DNA from: Pelagibius sp. CAU 1746
Lineage (GTDB): Bacteria; Pseudomonadota; Alphaproteobacteria; Kiloniellales; Kiloniellaceae
Reading direction: 5' to 3'
NCBI RefSeq assembly: GCF_039839785.1
Contig: NZ_JBDOQT010000001.1
Location: 806,001-870,000, forward strand
Length of the DNA: 64,000 nucleotides
A program made the translations under genes and the position numbers. The notes under the pieces are model-generated. The model did no database searches and was not told the DNA's origin. It worked only from the letters and a program-made list of their open reading frames with translations. This document shows positions 24,591-32,763 of this stretch, in pieces; position 1 is the first letter of the stretch, and every line of letters begins with the position of its first letter.

Positions 24591-26504
24591 ATGACCGAAC
24601 CAGCATCCGGCGGCGGCGCGGCCAACCGCAGAGCGCGTGAAGCGGCGGCCTGCCGCGGCTGGCGGCCGACCATCGCCGGGGTGCTGATCTCCGGCTTCGG
24701 GCTGCTGGTGCTGGTGGCGGTCTCGGCGGTCCTGCTTGTCGCGCTCGGCACGGCACAGAAGAACACCGTCGCCCTGCTGCGCCAGACCGCCGATGCGGCG
24801 GTCGCCGGCCTTATCGACCGGATCGACATCCATCTGGGCGCGGCGCGCGACCAGTCGGAGTTTCTTGCCCGGATCATTGCGGAGGGCGACATCGATCCCG
24901 GCGACCGCGGCCAGTTGGGCGATGCCATGCTGGGGGCGCTGGCCGCCGCGCCGCAGGTCACCGGCATGGGGTTCTTCACGCAGGAGGGTTGGTCGCTGCG
25001 GGTCGGCCGCGACGCCGACGGCATCCTGCGCCTCTACGAGAAGTCGGAGAGCGACCCGGAGATCCGGCGGCTGGTCGCTGCGACCAGCAGCGAAACGCCC
25101 ACGCAGTGGGGCGGGGTTTTCTGGGTGCCTTCGCTGCAGCAGCCGCACTTGGCCGTGACCACGCCGGTCGTCCACCAGGGGCGCTACATCGGCGTCGTCT
25201 CCTCCGTGGTCTCGGTGCAGGCCCTGTCGATCTTCGTCGACAACTACGCCCTGCAGACCGGGGTCCATCCCTTCATCCTCTATGGGCGCGACAAGGTGCT
25301 GGCGGACCCCGCCCTGATCGACGGCGGCAAGGGACTGGGACTGGATTCCGACAAGCCGCTGCCGGGCCTGGACGAAATCGGCGACCCTCTGCTTGCGGCC
25401 TTGTGGAGCGACGACCGGCGGCCCTTGGACCTGCTGAAAGGTTTCAACGGCTCGCTGCTCGGCCATTGGCGTCCCCTGCCGGACGATGAGGTCTACTACC
25501 TCTACCGGGTCGTCGGCGGCTACGGCCCCCGGCAGCTCTATATGGGGGTCTACGTCCGCGGCAGCGAGATCGATTCCTCGGAGACCGACCGTCTGGTGCT
25601 GGCGAGCTGGGTCGGGCTGACCATCCTGGTGCTGTCCCTGCTTATCGCGGTGGTGCTGGGCCGCAAGATCGCGCGGCCGGTGCGCGACTTGGCGGAGGCG
25701 GCACGGGCGGTCAGCACCTTCGATTTCCGCAGCGTGCTTCCGGCCAAGGGCAGCGCCTTTCGCGAGCTCGACAGCGCCGCCGGGGCCTTCAACTCCATGC
25801 TCTCCGGCCTGCGCTGGTTCGAGACCTACGTGCCGCGCAGCCTGGTGCTGCGGCTTATCCAGCTTGGCGAGGGCGGCGTCGAGTCGGAGGAGCGGCAGGT
25901 CACGGTGATCTTCACCGACATCGTCGGCTTCACCGCCGCCAGCCAGGCGCTGACGCCGCGCGAGACGGCCGATTTCCTGAACCACCACTTCGCTTTGCTG
26001 GCCGCCGAGATCGAGGCCACCGGCGGCACCCTCGACAAGTACATCGGCGATTCCGTCATGGCCTTCTGGGGCGCGCCGGACGACCAGCCGGATCACGGCG
26101 AGCGTGCCTGCCGGGCGGCGCTGGCCATCGACGCGGCGCTGAAACGCGACAACCGCGCGCGGACGGCGGAGGGTCTGCCGCCGGTGCGTATCCGCATCGG
26201 CATCCACTCCGGCCCGGCCATCGTCGGCAACATCGGCGCGCCGGGACGGGTGAACTACACCTTGATCGGGGACACGGTGAACGTCGCCAACCGGCTGGAA
26301 GCCTTCGGCAAGGAGGCCGGGGCCGACGGGCAGGCGGCGACCATCCTGCTGTCGGAGGCGACGCGCGAACTGCTGGGCCCGGCCTGGCGGGTGGAGGATC
26401 TGGGGGCGCACCAGATGCGCGGGCGCGCCGGCAAGATCAGCGTCTTCCGGCTGCGCGGCGAAGGGGTGCCGCCCGCGCCTGGCGGCGGCGGTCCGCTCCC
26501 CTAG
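24591..26504 (+). CDS. membrane adenylate cyclase with Cache sensor and HAMP
   Basis: 637 residues. Membrane helix about 28-52, an extracytoplasmic Cache-like sensor (about 60-330), second helix about 334-356, HAMP linker, then a class III cyclase domain. FTDIVGFT (about 441-448) holds the first metal Asp, LDKYIGDSVMAFWG the adenine-selecting Lys and second Asp, and NVANRLE (about 563) the Asn/Arg pair of the transition state, so the catalytic set is complete and ATP is the likely substrate. It should make cAMP in response to a periplasmic ligand. Its TAG stop shares the palindrome CTAG with a stop on the other strand at the tail of rpoH. Confidence 0.92.
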   Translation: MTEPASGGGAANRRAREAAACRGWRPTIAGVLISGFGLLVLVAVSAVLLVALGTAQKNTVALLRQTADAAVAGLIDRIDIHLGAARDQSEFLARIIAEGDIDPGDRGQLGDAMLGALAAAPQVTGMGFFTQEGWSLRVGRDADGILRLYEKSESDPEIRRLVAATSSETPTQWGGVFWVPSLQQPHLAVTTPVVHQGRYIGVVSSVVSVQALSIFVDNYALQTGVHPFILYGRDKVLADPALIDGGKGLGLDSDKPLPGLDEIGDPLLAALWSDDRRPLDLLKGFNGSLLGHWRPLPDDEVYYLYRVVGGYGPRQLYMGVYVRGSEIDSSETDRLVLASWVGLTILVLSLLIAVVLGRKIARPVRDLAEAARAVSTFDFRSVLPAKGSAFRELDSAAGAFNSMLSGLRWFETYVPRSLVLRLIQLGEGGVESEERQVTVIFTDIVGFTAASQALTPRETADFLNHHFALLAAEIEATGGTLDKYIGDSVMAFWGAPDDQPDHGERACRAALAIDAALKRDNRARTAEGLPPVRIRIGIHSGPAIVGNIGAPGRVNYTLIGDTVNVANRLEAFGKEAGADGQAATILLSEATRELLGPAWRVEDLGAHQMRGRAGKISVFRLRGEGVPPAPGGGGPLP

Positions 26505-26505
26505 G

Positions 26506-26579
26506 ACTCCGCGAAGAGGTCCGTTCTCTCAGATTTCCGCGAACAAGTCCGATCTCTCAGACTTCCGCGAACAAGTCCG
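26506..26579 (-). repeat. 28-bp tandem array at the 3' end of rpoH, stop-tail repeat
   Basis: Three copies of a 28-bp unit at 26562-26579 (partial, inside rpoH), 26534-26561 and 26506-26533. On the minus strand each contains GAC TTG/CTC TTC GCG GAA/G xxx stop, that is DLFAE plus V, I or S and a stop. Because 28 is 3n+1, the three copies lie in three different reading frames. The true rpoH stop is at 26557-26559; the others are at 26529-26531 and 26501-26503. Confidence 0.9.
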
Positions 26580-27441
26580 CCGGGCGGCCGACCCGCTCCA
26601 GCAGCAGGCTCTTCATCTTCTGCAGCGCGCGCTGCTCGAGCTGGCGCACCCGCTCCTTGCTGACGCCGAGAGCCTGGCCCAACTCCTCCAGGGTCGCCGA
26701 GTCGTCGCTCAGGCGGCGGGCGCGGATGATGGCCTGCTCGCGCTGGCTCAGTTCCAGCAGGGCCTGCTCGATCCACTCGCTGCGGGTCAGGCCGTCGTGG
26801 ATGGAGATCACCAGGTCTTCCGGATTGGCGCGCTCGTCGGTCAATTGGTCCTGCCATTCGGTCTCGCCGTCCTCGCCGATGCGCACGTTCAGCGATTGGT
26901 CGGCAACGGCCAGGCGGCCTTCCATGTGGTTCACGTCGGCCAGCGGCACCGAGAGCTCCTCGGCGACGGCCTGACGGCCGTCGTCGTCGAAGGGGCGGCC
27001 CGAGGCTTCCTCGATGCGCGCGCGCAGGCGGCGGAAGTTGAAGAACAAGGTCTTCTGCGATGCCGTGGTGCCGGTGCGCACGATCGACCAGTTGCGCAGG
27101 ATGAAGTCCTGCATGGCCGAGCGGATCCACCAGGAGGCGTAGGTCGAAAAGCGGACGTTGCGCTCCGGCTCGAAGCGGCTGGCGGCCTGCAGCAGGCCCA
27201 GCGTGCCTTCCTGGATCAGGTCGCTCATCGGCAGGCCGTAGTTGCGGAACTTGGCGGCCAGGGAGACCACCAGGCGCGTGTAGGCGCGGATCAGCTCCTG
27301 CAGGGAATCCTCGTTGCCGTCTTCGCGCCAGGACCGGGCGAGGTGGTATTCCCTGTCGCGGGAAAGCAGGGGCTCGGCCATGGACTGCCGGATGAACCGG
27401 GCCTGGGCCCTCTGAGCCTGCGAGTCTTCGAATTGAGGCAT
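26557..27441 (-). CDS. rpoH: RNA polymerase sigma-32 factor (heat shock)
   Basis: 294 residues from ATG 27441 (gggaga upstream). Region 2 is NYGLPMSDLIQEGTLGLLQA and FSTYASWWIRSAMQDFILRN; the RpoH box QKTLFFNFRRLR follows directly and separates RpoH from housekeeping sigma. Region 4 ends SDDSATLEELGQALGVSKER then VRQLEQRAL. It directs transcription of heat-shock genes such as htpG, also in this window. The last codons and stop are repeated twice more downstream (26506-26579). It converges on the cyclase gene. Confidence 0.96.
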   Translation of the reverse strand: MPQFEDSQAQRAQARFIRQSMAEPLLSRDREYHLARSWREDGNEDSLQELIRAYTRLVVSLAAKFRNYGLPMSDLIQEGTLGLLQAASRFEPERNVRFSTYASWWIRSAMQDFILRNWSIVRTGTTASQKTLFFNFRRLRARIEEASGRPFDDDGRQAVAEELSVPLADVNHMEGRLAVADQSLNVRIGEDGETEWQDQLTDERANPEDLVISIHDGLTRSEWIEQALLELSQREQAIIRARRLSDDSATLEELGQALGVSKERVRQLEQRALQKMKSLLLERVGRPADLFAEV

Positions 27442-27654
27442 GCTTGCCGTCTCCCAAAGTGCTGCGCCCGGCGTGGCCCCCCGCGACGGGCCTCCCGGCA
27501 ATTACCCGACCATTACACTAGGGCATGCCTAGGCAACTTGGCTATGGATCACCACACGGCTCGCGATTTGTTGATTGCGAACTCCCGATTAAGTTGTGAA
27601 TCCGGGTGGCCGAATCGCGGTAGGGGTTGCGGGAAACGCACAGCTAACCTGCGA

Positions 27655-28497
27655 TTAGGCTTCGATCTGCTCGATCAGCTCGCCTTGCTCGGTGAAGCAG
27701 GCGGCCAGCAGCGGGCCGCCGAAGCCGCAGCCGGCGTCGACGGTGGCCGTGAAATCCCCCAGCTCCAGGCCGGGATGTTGCGGGCAGAAGCCGCGCACCA
27801 CCCGGCGGTAGCCGGCATAGGGGGTGGCGAGGCCGGAAAAACCGCTGCTGCCCCACCAGAAGCTGTCCTTCTGCGCCTCCAGCGGACGGTCGGGGTCCAG
27901 GCCGGCGTTGACGAACAGCAGGCCCTGGGGGGAGGGTCCGGACTCCTGGCCCGGCGGCGGGCTGTAGGCGGCGCGGCGCAGCCCGCCCAGCAGCTGCCAG
28001 TGGCCGGGGTGGTCCTGGATGCCCTGGCGCAGGGCGCTGGTCCAGCGGGTCAGCTGGCGTGGGCCGGCGGCGGCTTCGCGCAACCCCTCGGCCGGGCTGA
28101 AGCCGTAGGACTCCAGCGTGGCGGCGACGCCCTGGTCCAGCATCCACTGCAACACCGCCCGGGGGTCGGTGGCGAACTGCAACTGCAGCAGCTTCTGCCA
28201 CATCTCCTCCTGGCTGCCGCGCAGATGCACGACGTCGCAGGCAAAGGCGTCGGGCCGCGCCATGAAGAGGCTGCGGAACCGCAGCAGGGCGTCCAGCGTG
28301 GCGGTCACCGCCGGGCCGCGCCCGATCAGGTTGCCCAGATAGACCAGGCGGTCGCCGTAGCGCAGGCGCCCGGTCAGTTCGCGGTGCAGCCGGTTCAGCG
28401 CCTCGACCTCGCCGTGAATGGAGGAGACCGCCCAGACCCGGTGGGGAGCGCCACGCCGGATACTGCGCAGAATCGTGAACTTTTGCCGATCCCCCAT
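27655..28497 (-). CDS. metallophosphatase-fold protein with degenerate active site
   Basis: 280 residues from ATG 28497. The layout is that of PP2A/ApaH-like serine/threonine phosphatases, but every metal-binding block is altered: GDIHG is SSIHG (25-29), GDYVDRG is GNLIGRG (55-61), GNHE is GSQEE (94-98), the HAG block is VNAG (196-199) and no GHT remains. The fold-closing DAGCGFGGPLLA is kept. It is probably catalytically inactive and may bind proteins or nucleotides. The start is uncertain; an upstream TTG extends the frame by 26 codons without a good Shine-Dalgarno. Lies between carD and rpoH on the same strand. Confidence 0.82.
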   Translation of the reverse strand: MGDRQKFTILRSIRRGAPHRVWAVSSIHGEVEALNRLHRELTGRLRYGDRLVYLGNLIGRGPAVTATLDALLRFRSLFMARPDAFACDVVHLRGSQEEMWQKLLQLQFATDPRAVLQWMLDQGVAATLESYGFSPAEGLREAAAGPRQLTRWTSALRQGIQDHPGHWQLLGGLRRAAYSPPPGQESGPSPQGLLFVNAGLDPDRPLEAQKDSFWWGSSGFSGLATPYAGYRRVVRGFCPQHPGLELGDFTATVDAGCGFGGPLLAACFTEQGELIEQIEA

Positions 28498-28602
28498 AGT
28501 GGCGGCGCTCGATCCTCGGATGGTTGGTGACCCCGCCGGCAGAGTCTCACGATTCGCCGGTTTTGTCGGGGACAATTTGCTGTGAAGGAGGGGGCTGGCC
28601 CT

Positions 28603-28643
28603 AAAGAAACCGCCCTGCTCTCGCTTGCGAGAACAGGGCGGTT
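28603..28643 (-). terminator. Rho-independent terminator of carD
   Basis: On the minus strand AACCGCCCTG and CAGGGCGGTT enclose a further pairing CTCTCG/CGAGAG core, followed by TTTCTTT. It begins 23 bases after the carD stop. The stem also lies just upstream of the metallophosphatase gene, which therefore needs its own promoter. Confidence 0.85.
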
Positions 28644-28665
28644 GCCGAAGGTCGCGTGGTCGCGC

Positions 28666-29157
28666 TTAGGCGGCGAGCATCTTTTCCAGCTTCAGGGCCG
28701 CGGCGGTTTCGTCGATCTTCTCGACGGCGGCCAGCTCGCGGGCCAGGCGGTCGAGAGCCGCCTGATACATCTGGCGTTCGCTGTAGGACTGATCCGGCTG
28801 GTCGGCGCTGCGGTGCAGGTCGCGCACCACCTCGGCGATGGACACCGGATCGCCGGAATTGATCTTGGCTTCGTATTCCTGCGCGCGGCGGCTCCACATG
28901 GTGCGCTTGGCGCGGCTGCGCCCCTTCAGGGTGGTCAGCGCGGTGTCCATCATCTTGCGGCTGGACAGCTTGCGCAGGCCGGAATTCGCGGCCTTTTCCA
29001 CCGGCACCCGCAGGGTCATGCGGTCCTTTTCGAACTTGATGACGATCAGGTCGAGAGTAATGTCGCCGACTTCCTGCGTCTCGATCCCCAGCACACGGCC
29101 GACGCCGTGGGTCGGGTAAACTACGTAATCGCCTTCACCGTATTCGCTCTTTGCCAT
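28666..29157 (-). CDS. carD: CarD family transcriptional regulator
   Basis: 163 residues. The N-terminal RNA-polymerase interaction domain opens YGEGDYVVYPTHGVGRVLGI, followed by the helical DNA-contacting half (SSRKMMDTALTTLKGRSRAK, MWSRRAQEYEAKI, GDPVSIAEVVRDLHR). The family binds the beta subunit of RNA polymerase and stabilises open complexes, notably at rRNA promoters. ATG 29157 (MAKSEYG) is preferred, with ggag before it, over an upstream in-frame ATG six codons earlier. It has its own terminator. Confidence 0.95.
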   Translation of the reverse strand: MAKSEYGEGDYVVYPTHGVGRVLGIETQEVGDITLDLIVIKFEKDRMTLRVPVEKAANSGLRKLSSRKMMDTALTTLKGRSRAKRTMWSRRAQEYEAKINSGDPVSIAEVVRDLHRSADQPDQSYSERQMYQAALDRLARELAAVEKIDETAAALKLEKMLAA

Positions 29158-29671
29158 GCTCCGCTCTCTCTCCAATCGGCATCTGGTTCGCTCGAGGCAC
29201 CCCCTCTACGGAATGTCACGCCCGACCGAAAATATCCTCACCGCCTGTCCAGGACCGTCGCACAGCGCGATGCGCTCACTGCGCAATGCCAGGTCGCCGT
29301 CTTGGCCGCCAAGCCCCACCCGCGGGATGCCCGGAGGCCGCCACATCCTTTCCGTCCCCGCGCGGCCCCTTGGCGGTCCTTACGCAAGAACGGGAGACGA
29401 AACGAACAACCGCGCCATCGGCTTCCCGACGGCGCGCCGCTGTTGCTCAGGTTTTCATGTAACTAATTTATCACACAGGCTGTGGAAAAACAACTACCGC
29501 AGTTGCGAAAGGACGTTGTTTTTCTTGGAAACACTGGGACTCAGCGGCAGCAAGGGCCGCGGTGGTTAATACCGCGGCCCCCGGTGATTTGATCCACAGG
29601 AATTAACTAAAGACTTTAATCCCAGCGCTATTGCGGCCCGGCACCGGGTCTGCGGCGCTCTTCTGCCGCAT
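29158..29671. other. 514-bp intergenic region between carD and fdxA
   Basis: No convincing gene on either strand. It should contain the carD promoter (minus strand). It holds the hairpin at 29554-29580 and an A/T-rich patch around 29456-29500, unusual for this GC-rich window, with tgtggaaaa (29481-29489) and tgatccaca (29590-29598), each one mismatch from a DnaA box. I do not call an origin on this basis. Confidence 0.5.
29554..29580 (-). terminator. hairpin downstream of fdxA
   Basis: Perfect arms gggccgcggt (29554-29563) and accgcggccc (29571-29580) with a 7-base loop, 92 bases past the fdxA stop on the minus strand. No T-run; possible terminator or mRNA 3'-end stabiliser. Confidence 0.45.
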
Positions 29672-30016
29672 TCAGCCGTCGGTATTGCCGGGCTTGTCGG
29701 AGAAGTATTTCTTATACTTGTCGGCCTCGTCGCGGTGCGCGTCGGCGTCGGCCGGCGCCTCGCCCTTGCGGGTGATGTTCGGCCACTTGTTGTCCGAGTA
29801 GTCCCGGTTCAACTCCAGCCAGGTTTCCGCCTGAGGGTCGGTATCGGGCACGATGGCCTCGGGCGGGCACTCCGGCTCGCAGACGCCGCAGTCGATGCAC
29901 TCGTCGGGGTGGATCACAAGCATGTTCTCCCCCTCGTAGAAGCAGTCCACGGGGCAGACTTCGACACAATCCATGTACTTGCACTTGATGCAGGCTTCGG
30001 TGACGACATAGGTCAT
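29672..30016 (-). CDS. fdxA: ferredoxin FdxA (7Fe, 3Fe-4S/4Fe-4S)
   Basis: 114 residues. [20 protein letters not shown] carries the first Cys set and [16 protein letters not shown] the second, in the Azotobacter FdI arrangement (one 3Fe-4S plus one 4Fe-4S). The acidic/basic C-terminal extension ([19 protein letters not shown]) is standard for alphaproteobacterial FdxA. Low-potential electron carrier in the cytoplasm. ATG 30016 with ggagag upstream. fdxA next to carD, rpoH and the S4/helicase pair is a recurring alphaproteobacterial neighbourhood. Confidence 0.96.
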   Translation of the reverse strand: MTYVVTEACIKCKYMDCVEVCPVDCFYEGENMLVIHPDECIDCGVCEPECPPEAIVPDTDPQAETWLELNRDYSDNKWPNITRKGEAPADADAHRDEADKYKKYFSDKPGNTDG

Positions 30017-30108
30017 CGACTTCACTCTCCTCATGCGTCCGCCCGGCGGCGGCACTCCAGCAGTTGTCTTTCCAACGGCCCCGCGGCCCTTCGCCGGCCG
30101 CCGGCGGG

Positions 30109-30573
30109 TCAGTCCTCCAGGCCTAGCCGGGTCAGCACGCGCTTACGCGCCAGTCCGCTGTCGCGGTCGCTGACGTGCAGCAGACCGGCCAGGCGACGCA
30201 TCAGGTTCGCCTCGAGGTCGTGCAGCGCGCCGTCGGCGTAGGCGACTTCCCACAGCATTTCCATCATCTCGATCCGCTCTTCCGGCGAGAAGGCGTTCTT
30301 GATCTCACGAGTGAAGCCGAAGACCTCGACCGACTGCTGAACCTTGTCGCTGGCCGCCCGGACCAGCGCCCGGCTCTCCTCGGCGCTGAGGCCGAAGCGG
30401 CGCTCCACCAGTTCGGTGATCGTGGCCCGCTCCTCGGCACCGAAGTCGGCGTCCATCTCGGCGGCTTCGATCAGCAGCGCGGCGGTCGCCAGCTGCAGCT
30501 TGTCGGCGTGGCCGCCGGCCGCGTTGTCCGCGCCCGAACGTTCGCCCCATAAAGCTTTCAGTTTCTGAAGCAC
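30109..30573 (-). CDS. TerB-like (tellurite resistance B) domain protein
   Basis: 154 residues, all helical. The segment [20 protein letters not shown] is the conserved first metal-binding block of COG4103/TerB proteins, and [20 protein letters not shown] the second acidic block. Function unknown; family members are soluble and often associated with membrane stress. Start is uncertain: GTG 30573 gives [10 protein letters not shown], similar to other TerB-like proteins, but two GTGs 15-18 bases upstream are possible. Confidence 0.82.
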   Translation of the reverse strand: MLQKLKALWGERSGADNAAGGHADKLQLATAALLIEAAEMDADFGAEERATITELVERRFGLSAEESRALVRAASDKVQQSVEVFGFTREIKNAFSPEERIEMMEMLWEVAYADGALHDLEANLMRRLAGLLHVSDRDSGLARKRVLTRLGLED

Positions 30574-30689
30574 GGCACTGGTTATCACCACCCGCCAGGG
30601 CGTGCAACCCCAGGGAACTTGCGGTCTTTGGGCCTTGCCCGGACCCTGGGGCCCTGGCATAGCTAGCGTCTGATCGAAAGGCCCAGAGC

Positions 30690-31406
30690 ATGTCCGACAA
30701 CAGCGTTCCGCCCAGTGCGAAAACGCGTGGGAACCCGGCCGGGGAACCGGGCGGGATTTCCGGCGGCGGCCATCTGCACGCGCCCGCGACGCAGCGCAAC
30801 CGCGTGCCGATCGCGCAGGTCCTGGCCACATGGCTGCCGCCCGAGGTCCAGGCCGGCGGGCGGGTGCTGGAGGTGGCCAGCGGCAGCGGCGAGCACGCGC
30901 TCTACTTCGCGGGCCGCTTTCCCGGATTGATCTGGCTGCCCAGCGATCCGGAGCCGGCAAGCCGGGCCAGCATCGCCGCCTACCGCGACGACCATCTGGC
31001 GGCCGGCGGCCCCGGCAGCCTGGCGCCGCCGCTCGACCTCGACGCCACCCGGCCGGACTGGCTGGCGCCGGCCGGGCCGCTGGACGGGCCCGTCGACGCG
31101 GTGGTCTGCTGCAACATGATCCACATCGCGCCCTGGCCGGCGGCCGAGGGTCTGGTCGCCGGGGCGTCGCGGGTTCTGAACGCGGGCGGCGGCCTCTTCC
31201 TCTACGGGCCGTTCAAACGCGGCGGCGCCCATACCGCCCCCTCGAACGAGGCCTTCGACGCCTCACTGCGTGCCCGCAACCCGGCCTGGGGGGTGCGCGA
31301 CCTGGAGGCCGTGGCCGCACTGGCGGCCGGGGCCGGCTTCGCCGCGCCGCGGATCGCCGAGCTGCCCGCCAACAACCTGGCCGTCTGGTTCGTCAAGCAA
31401 AGCTAG
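30690..31406 (+). CDS. DUF938 family SAM-dependent methyltransferase-like protein
   Basis: 238 residues. LHAPATQRNRVPIAQVLATW is the DUF938 opening, the SAM-binding motif is VLEVASGSGEHALYFA, and VVCCNMIHIAPWPA and LYGPFKRGGAHTAPSNEAFD are also diagnostic. The methyl acceptor is unknown for the family. ATG 30690 follows a cagagc-type weak Shine-Dalgarno. 32 bases separate it from the next gene. Confidence 0.92.
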   Translation: MSDNSVPPSAKTRGNPAGEPGGISGGGHLHAPATQRNRVPIAQVLATWLPPEVQAGGRVLEVASGSGEHALYFAGRFPGLIWLPSDPEPASRASIAAYRDDHLAAGGPGSLAPPLDLDATRPDWLAPAGPLDGPVDAVVCCNMIHIAPWPAAEGLVAGASRVLNAGGGLFLYGPFKRGGAHTAPSNEAFDASLRARNPAWGVRDLEAVAALAAGAGFAAPRIAELPANNLAVWFVKQS

Positions 31407-31438
31407 AAGCGCCGGATGCCGAGAAAGCCGAATTGACC

Positions 31439-32734
31439 GTGAGCACGCCGCAGCCGATCCCGCCCTATCCCCGCTCCTACTACGTGGCCACCGCCAGGGA
31501 GCTGCACACCGCCCCGCCGCTGGAGGGCGAGGTCGCCTGCGACGTCTGCGTCGTCGGTGGCGGCTTTACCGGCATCGCCACGGCTCTCCACCTGGCCGAG
31601 CGCGGCTACAAGGTGGTGGTGCTGGAGGCCCAGCGCGTCGGCTGGGGCGCCTCCGGGCGCAACGGCGGACAGCTTTCCGGCGGCCAGCGCGTCGATCCGG
31701 AAAGCATGGAAAAGATCGTCGGCAAGGACCGCGCGCGCCTGCTGTGGGAACTGGGCGAGGAGTCGAAGGCGCTGGTGAAACAGCGCATCGCCCGCCACGG
31801 CATCGCCTGCGACCTGAAACCGGGCATCATTCACGCCGGCATCAAGCCGTCGCACGCCAAGGAGATGCAGGACCACGCGCGATCCCTGCGCGACGACTAC
31901 GGCTACCAGCACATCCGCGCGCTCAGCCGCGAGGAACTGCGCGAGCTGGTCGCCTGCGACGGCTACCACGGCGGCGCGCTGGACACGGACGCCGGGCACC
32001 TGCATCCGCTGAACTACGTCCTCGGGCTCGCCCGGGCGGCGCGGCAGGCGGGGGCGGCGATCCACGAAATGTCGCCGGCGCTGGAGATCGTCCGGCGGGA
32101 CGGCAAGCCGGCGGTGCGCACGGCCGCGGGCCGGGTGTCGGCCGGCTTTCTGGTGCTGGCCTGCAACGGCCACCTGGACAAGCTGGCGCCGCCGATCACC
32201 TCCACCATCATGCCGATCAACAATTTCGTCATCGCGACGGAACCGCTGGGCGAGACCCGCGCCCGTACCCTCATCGCCAACGACGCGGCGGTGGCCGACA
32301 GCAAATACGTGATCGACTATTACCGCTTCTCCGCCGACCACCGCCTGCTGTTCGGCGGCGGCGAGAGCTATCGCATGAACTATCCGCGGGATATCGCCGG
32401 GCTGGTGCGCAAATGCATGCTGCGCGTCTTTCCGCAACTGGCCGACGTCGCCGTCGACTATGCCTGGGGCGGCAAGGTGGCCATCACCATGAACCGCCTT
32501 CCGGCCTTCGGGCGTCTGGAGAAGGACGTTTTCTATGCCCAGGGCTTCTCGGGGCAGGGCGTGGCCCTGACCACGCTGGCGGGCAAGGTCATCGCGGAAG
32601 CCATCGCCGGCCAGGCCGAGCGTTTCGACGTCTTCGCCGAGATCCCGACGCCGCGCTTTCCCGGCGGCGCCTTGCTGCGCTGGCCCAGCCTCGTCGTCGG
32701 CATGCTGTACTACTCGCTGCGCGACAAGCTTTAG
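31439..32734 (+). CDS. FAD-dependent oxidoreductase (PuuB/DAO-like amine oxidase)
   Basis: 431 residues. FAD-binding VCVVGGGFTGIATALHLAER opens the DAO domain; GWGASGRNGGQLSGGQR and the C-terminal YAQGFSGQGVALTTLAGK match gamma-glutamylputrescine oxidase (PuuB/OrdL) and relatives. N-terminal PYPRSYYVATA is the usual lead. The enzyme would oxidise an amine or N-substituted amino acid, giving an aldehyde and hydrogen peroxide. GTG 31439 chosen; a TTG two codons upstream is possible. No putrescine or glycine-betaine genes nearby confirm the substrate. Confidence 0.9.
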   Translation: MSTPQPIPPYPRSYYVATARELHTAPPLEGEVACDVCVVGGGFTGIATALHLAERGYKVVVLEAQRVGWGASGRNGGQLSGGQRVDPESMEKIVGKDRARLLWELGEESKALVKQRIARHGIACDLKPGIIHAGIKPSHAKEMQDHARSLRDDYGYQHIRALSREELRELVACDGYHGGALDTDAGHLHPLNYVLGLARAARQAGAAIHEMSPALEIVRRDGKPAVRTAAGRVSAGFLVLACNGHLDKLAPPITSTIMPINNFVIATEPLGETRARTLIANDAAVADSKYVIDYYRFSADHRLLFGGGESYRMNYPRDIAGLVRKCMLRVFPQLADVAVDYAWGGKVAITMNRLPAFGRLEKDVFYAQGFSGQGVALTTLAGKVIAEAIAGQAERFDVFAEIPTPRFPGGALLRWPSLVVGMLYYSLRDKL

Positions 32735-32763
32735 GCCTCAGCAAAGGGTCTGGCGCGCCAGCC

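Noticed and set aside
26501-27457. A 318-codon frame across rpoH ending in DLFAES as a second gene
   Set aside because: It is the +1 frame of rpoH; only its last residues look like a protein because they come from the shifted stop-tail repeat.
29456-29600. A/T-rich patch with two near-DnaA boxes, possible replication origin
   Set aside because: Only two one-mismatch boxes, on opposite strands and 100 bp apart, and none of the usual alphaproteobacterial origin neighbours (hemE, dnaA, parAB) is nearby.
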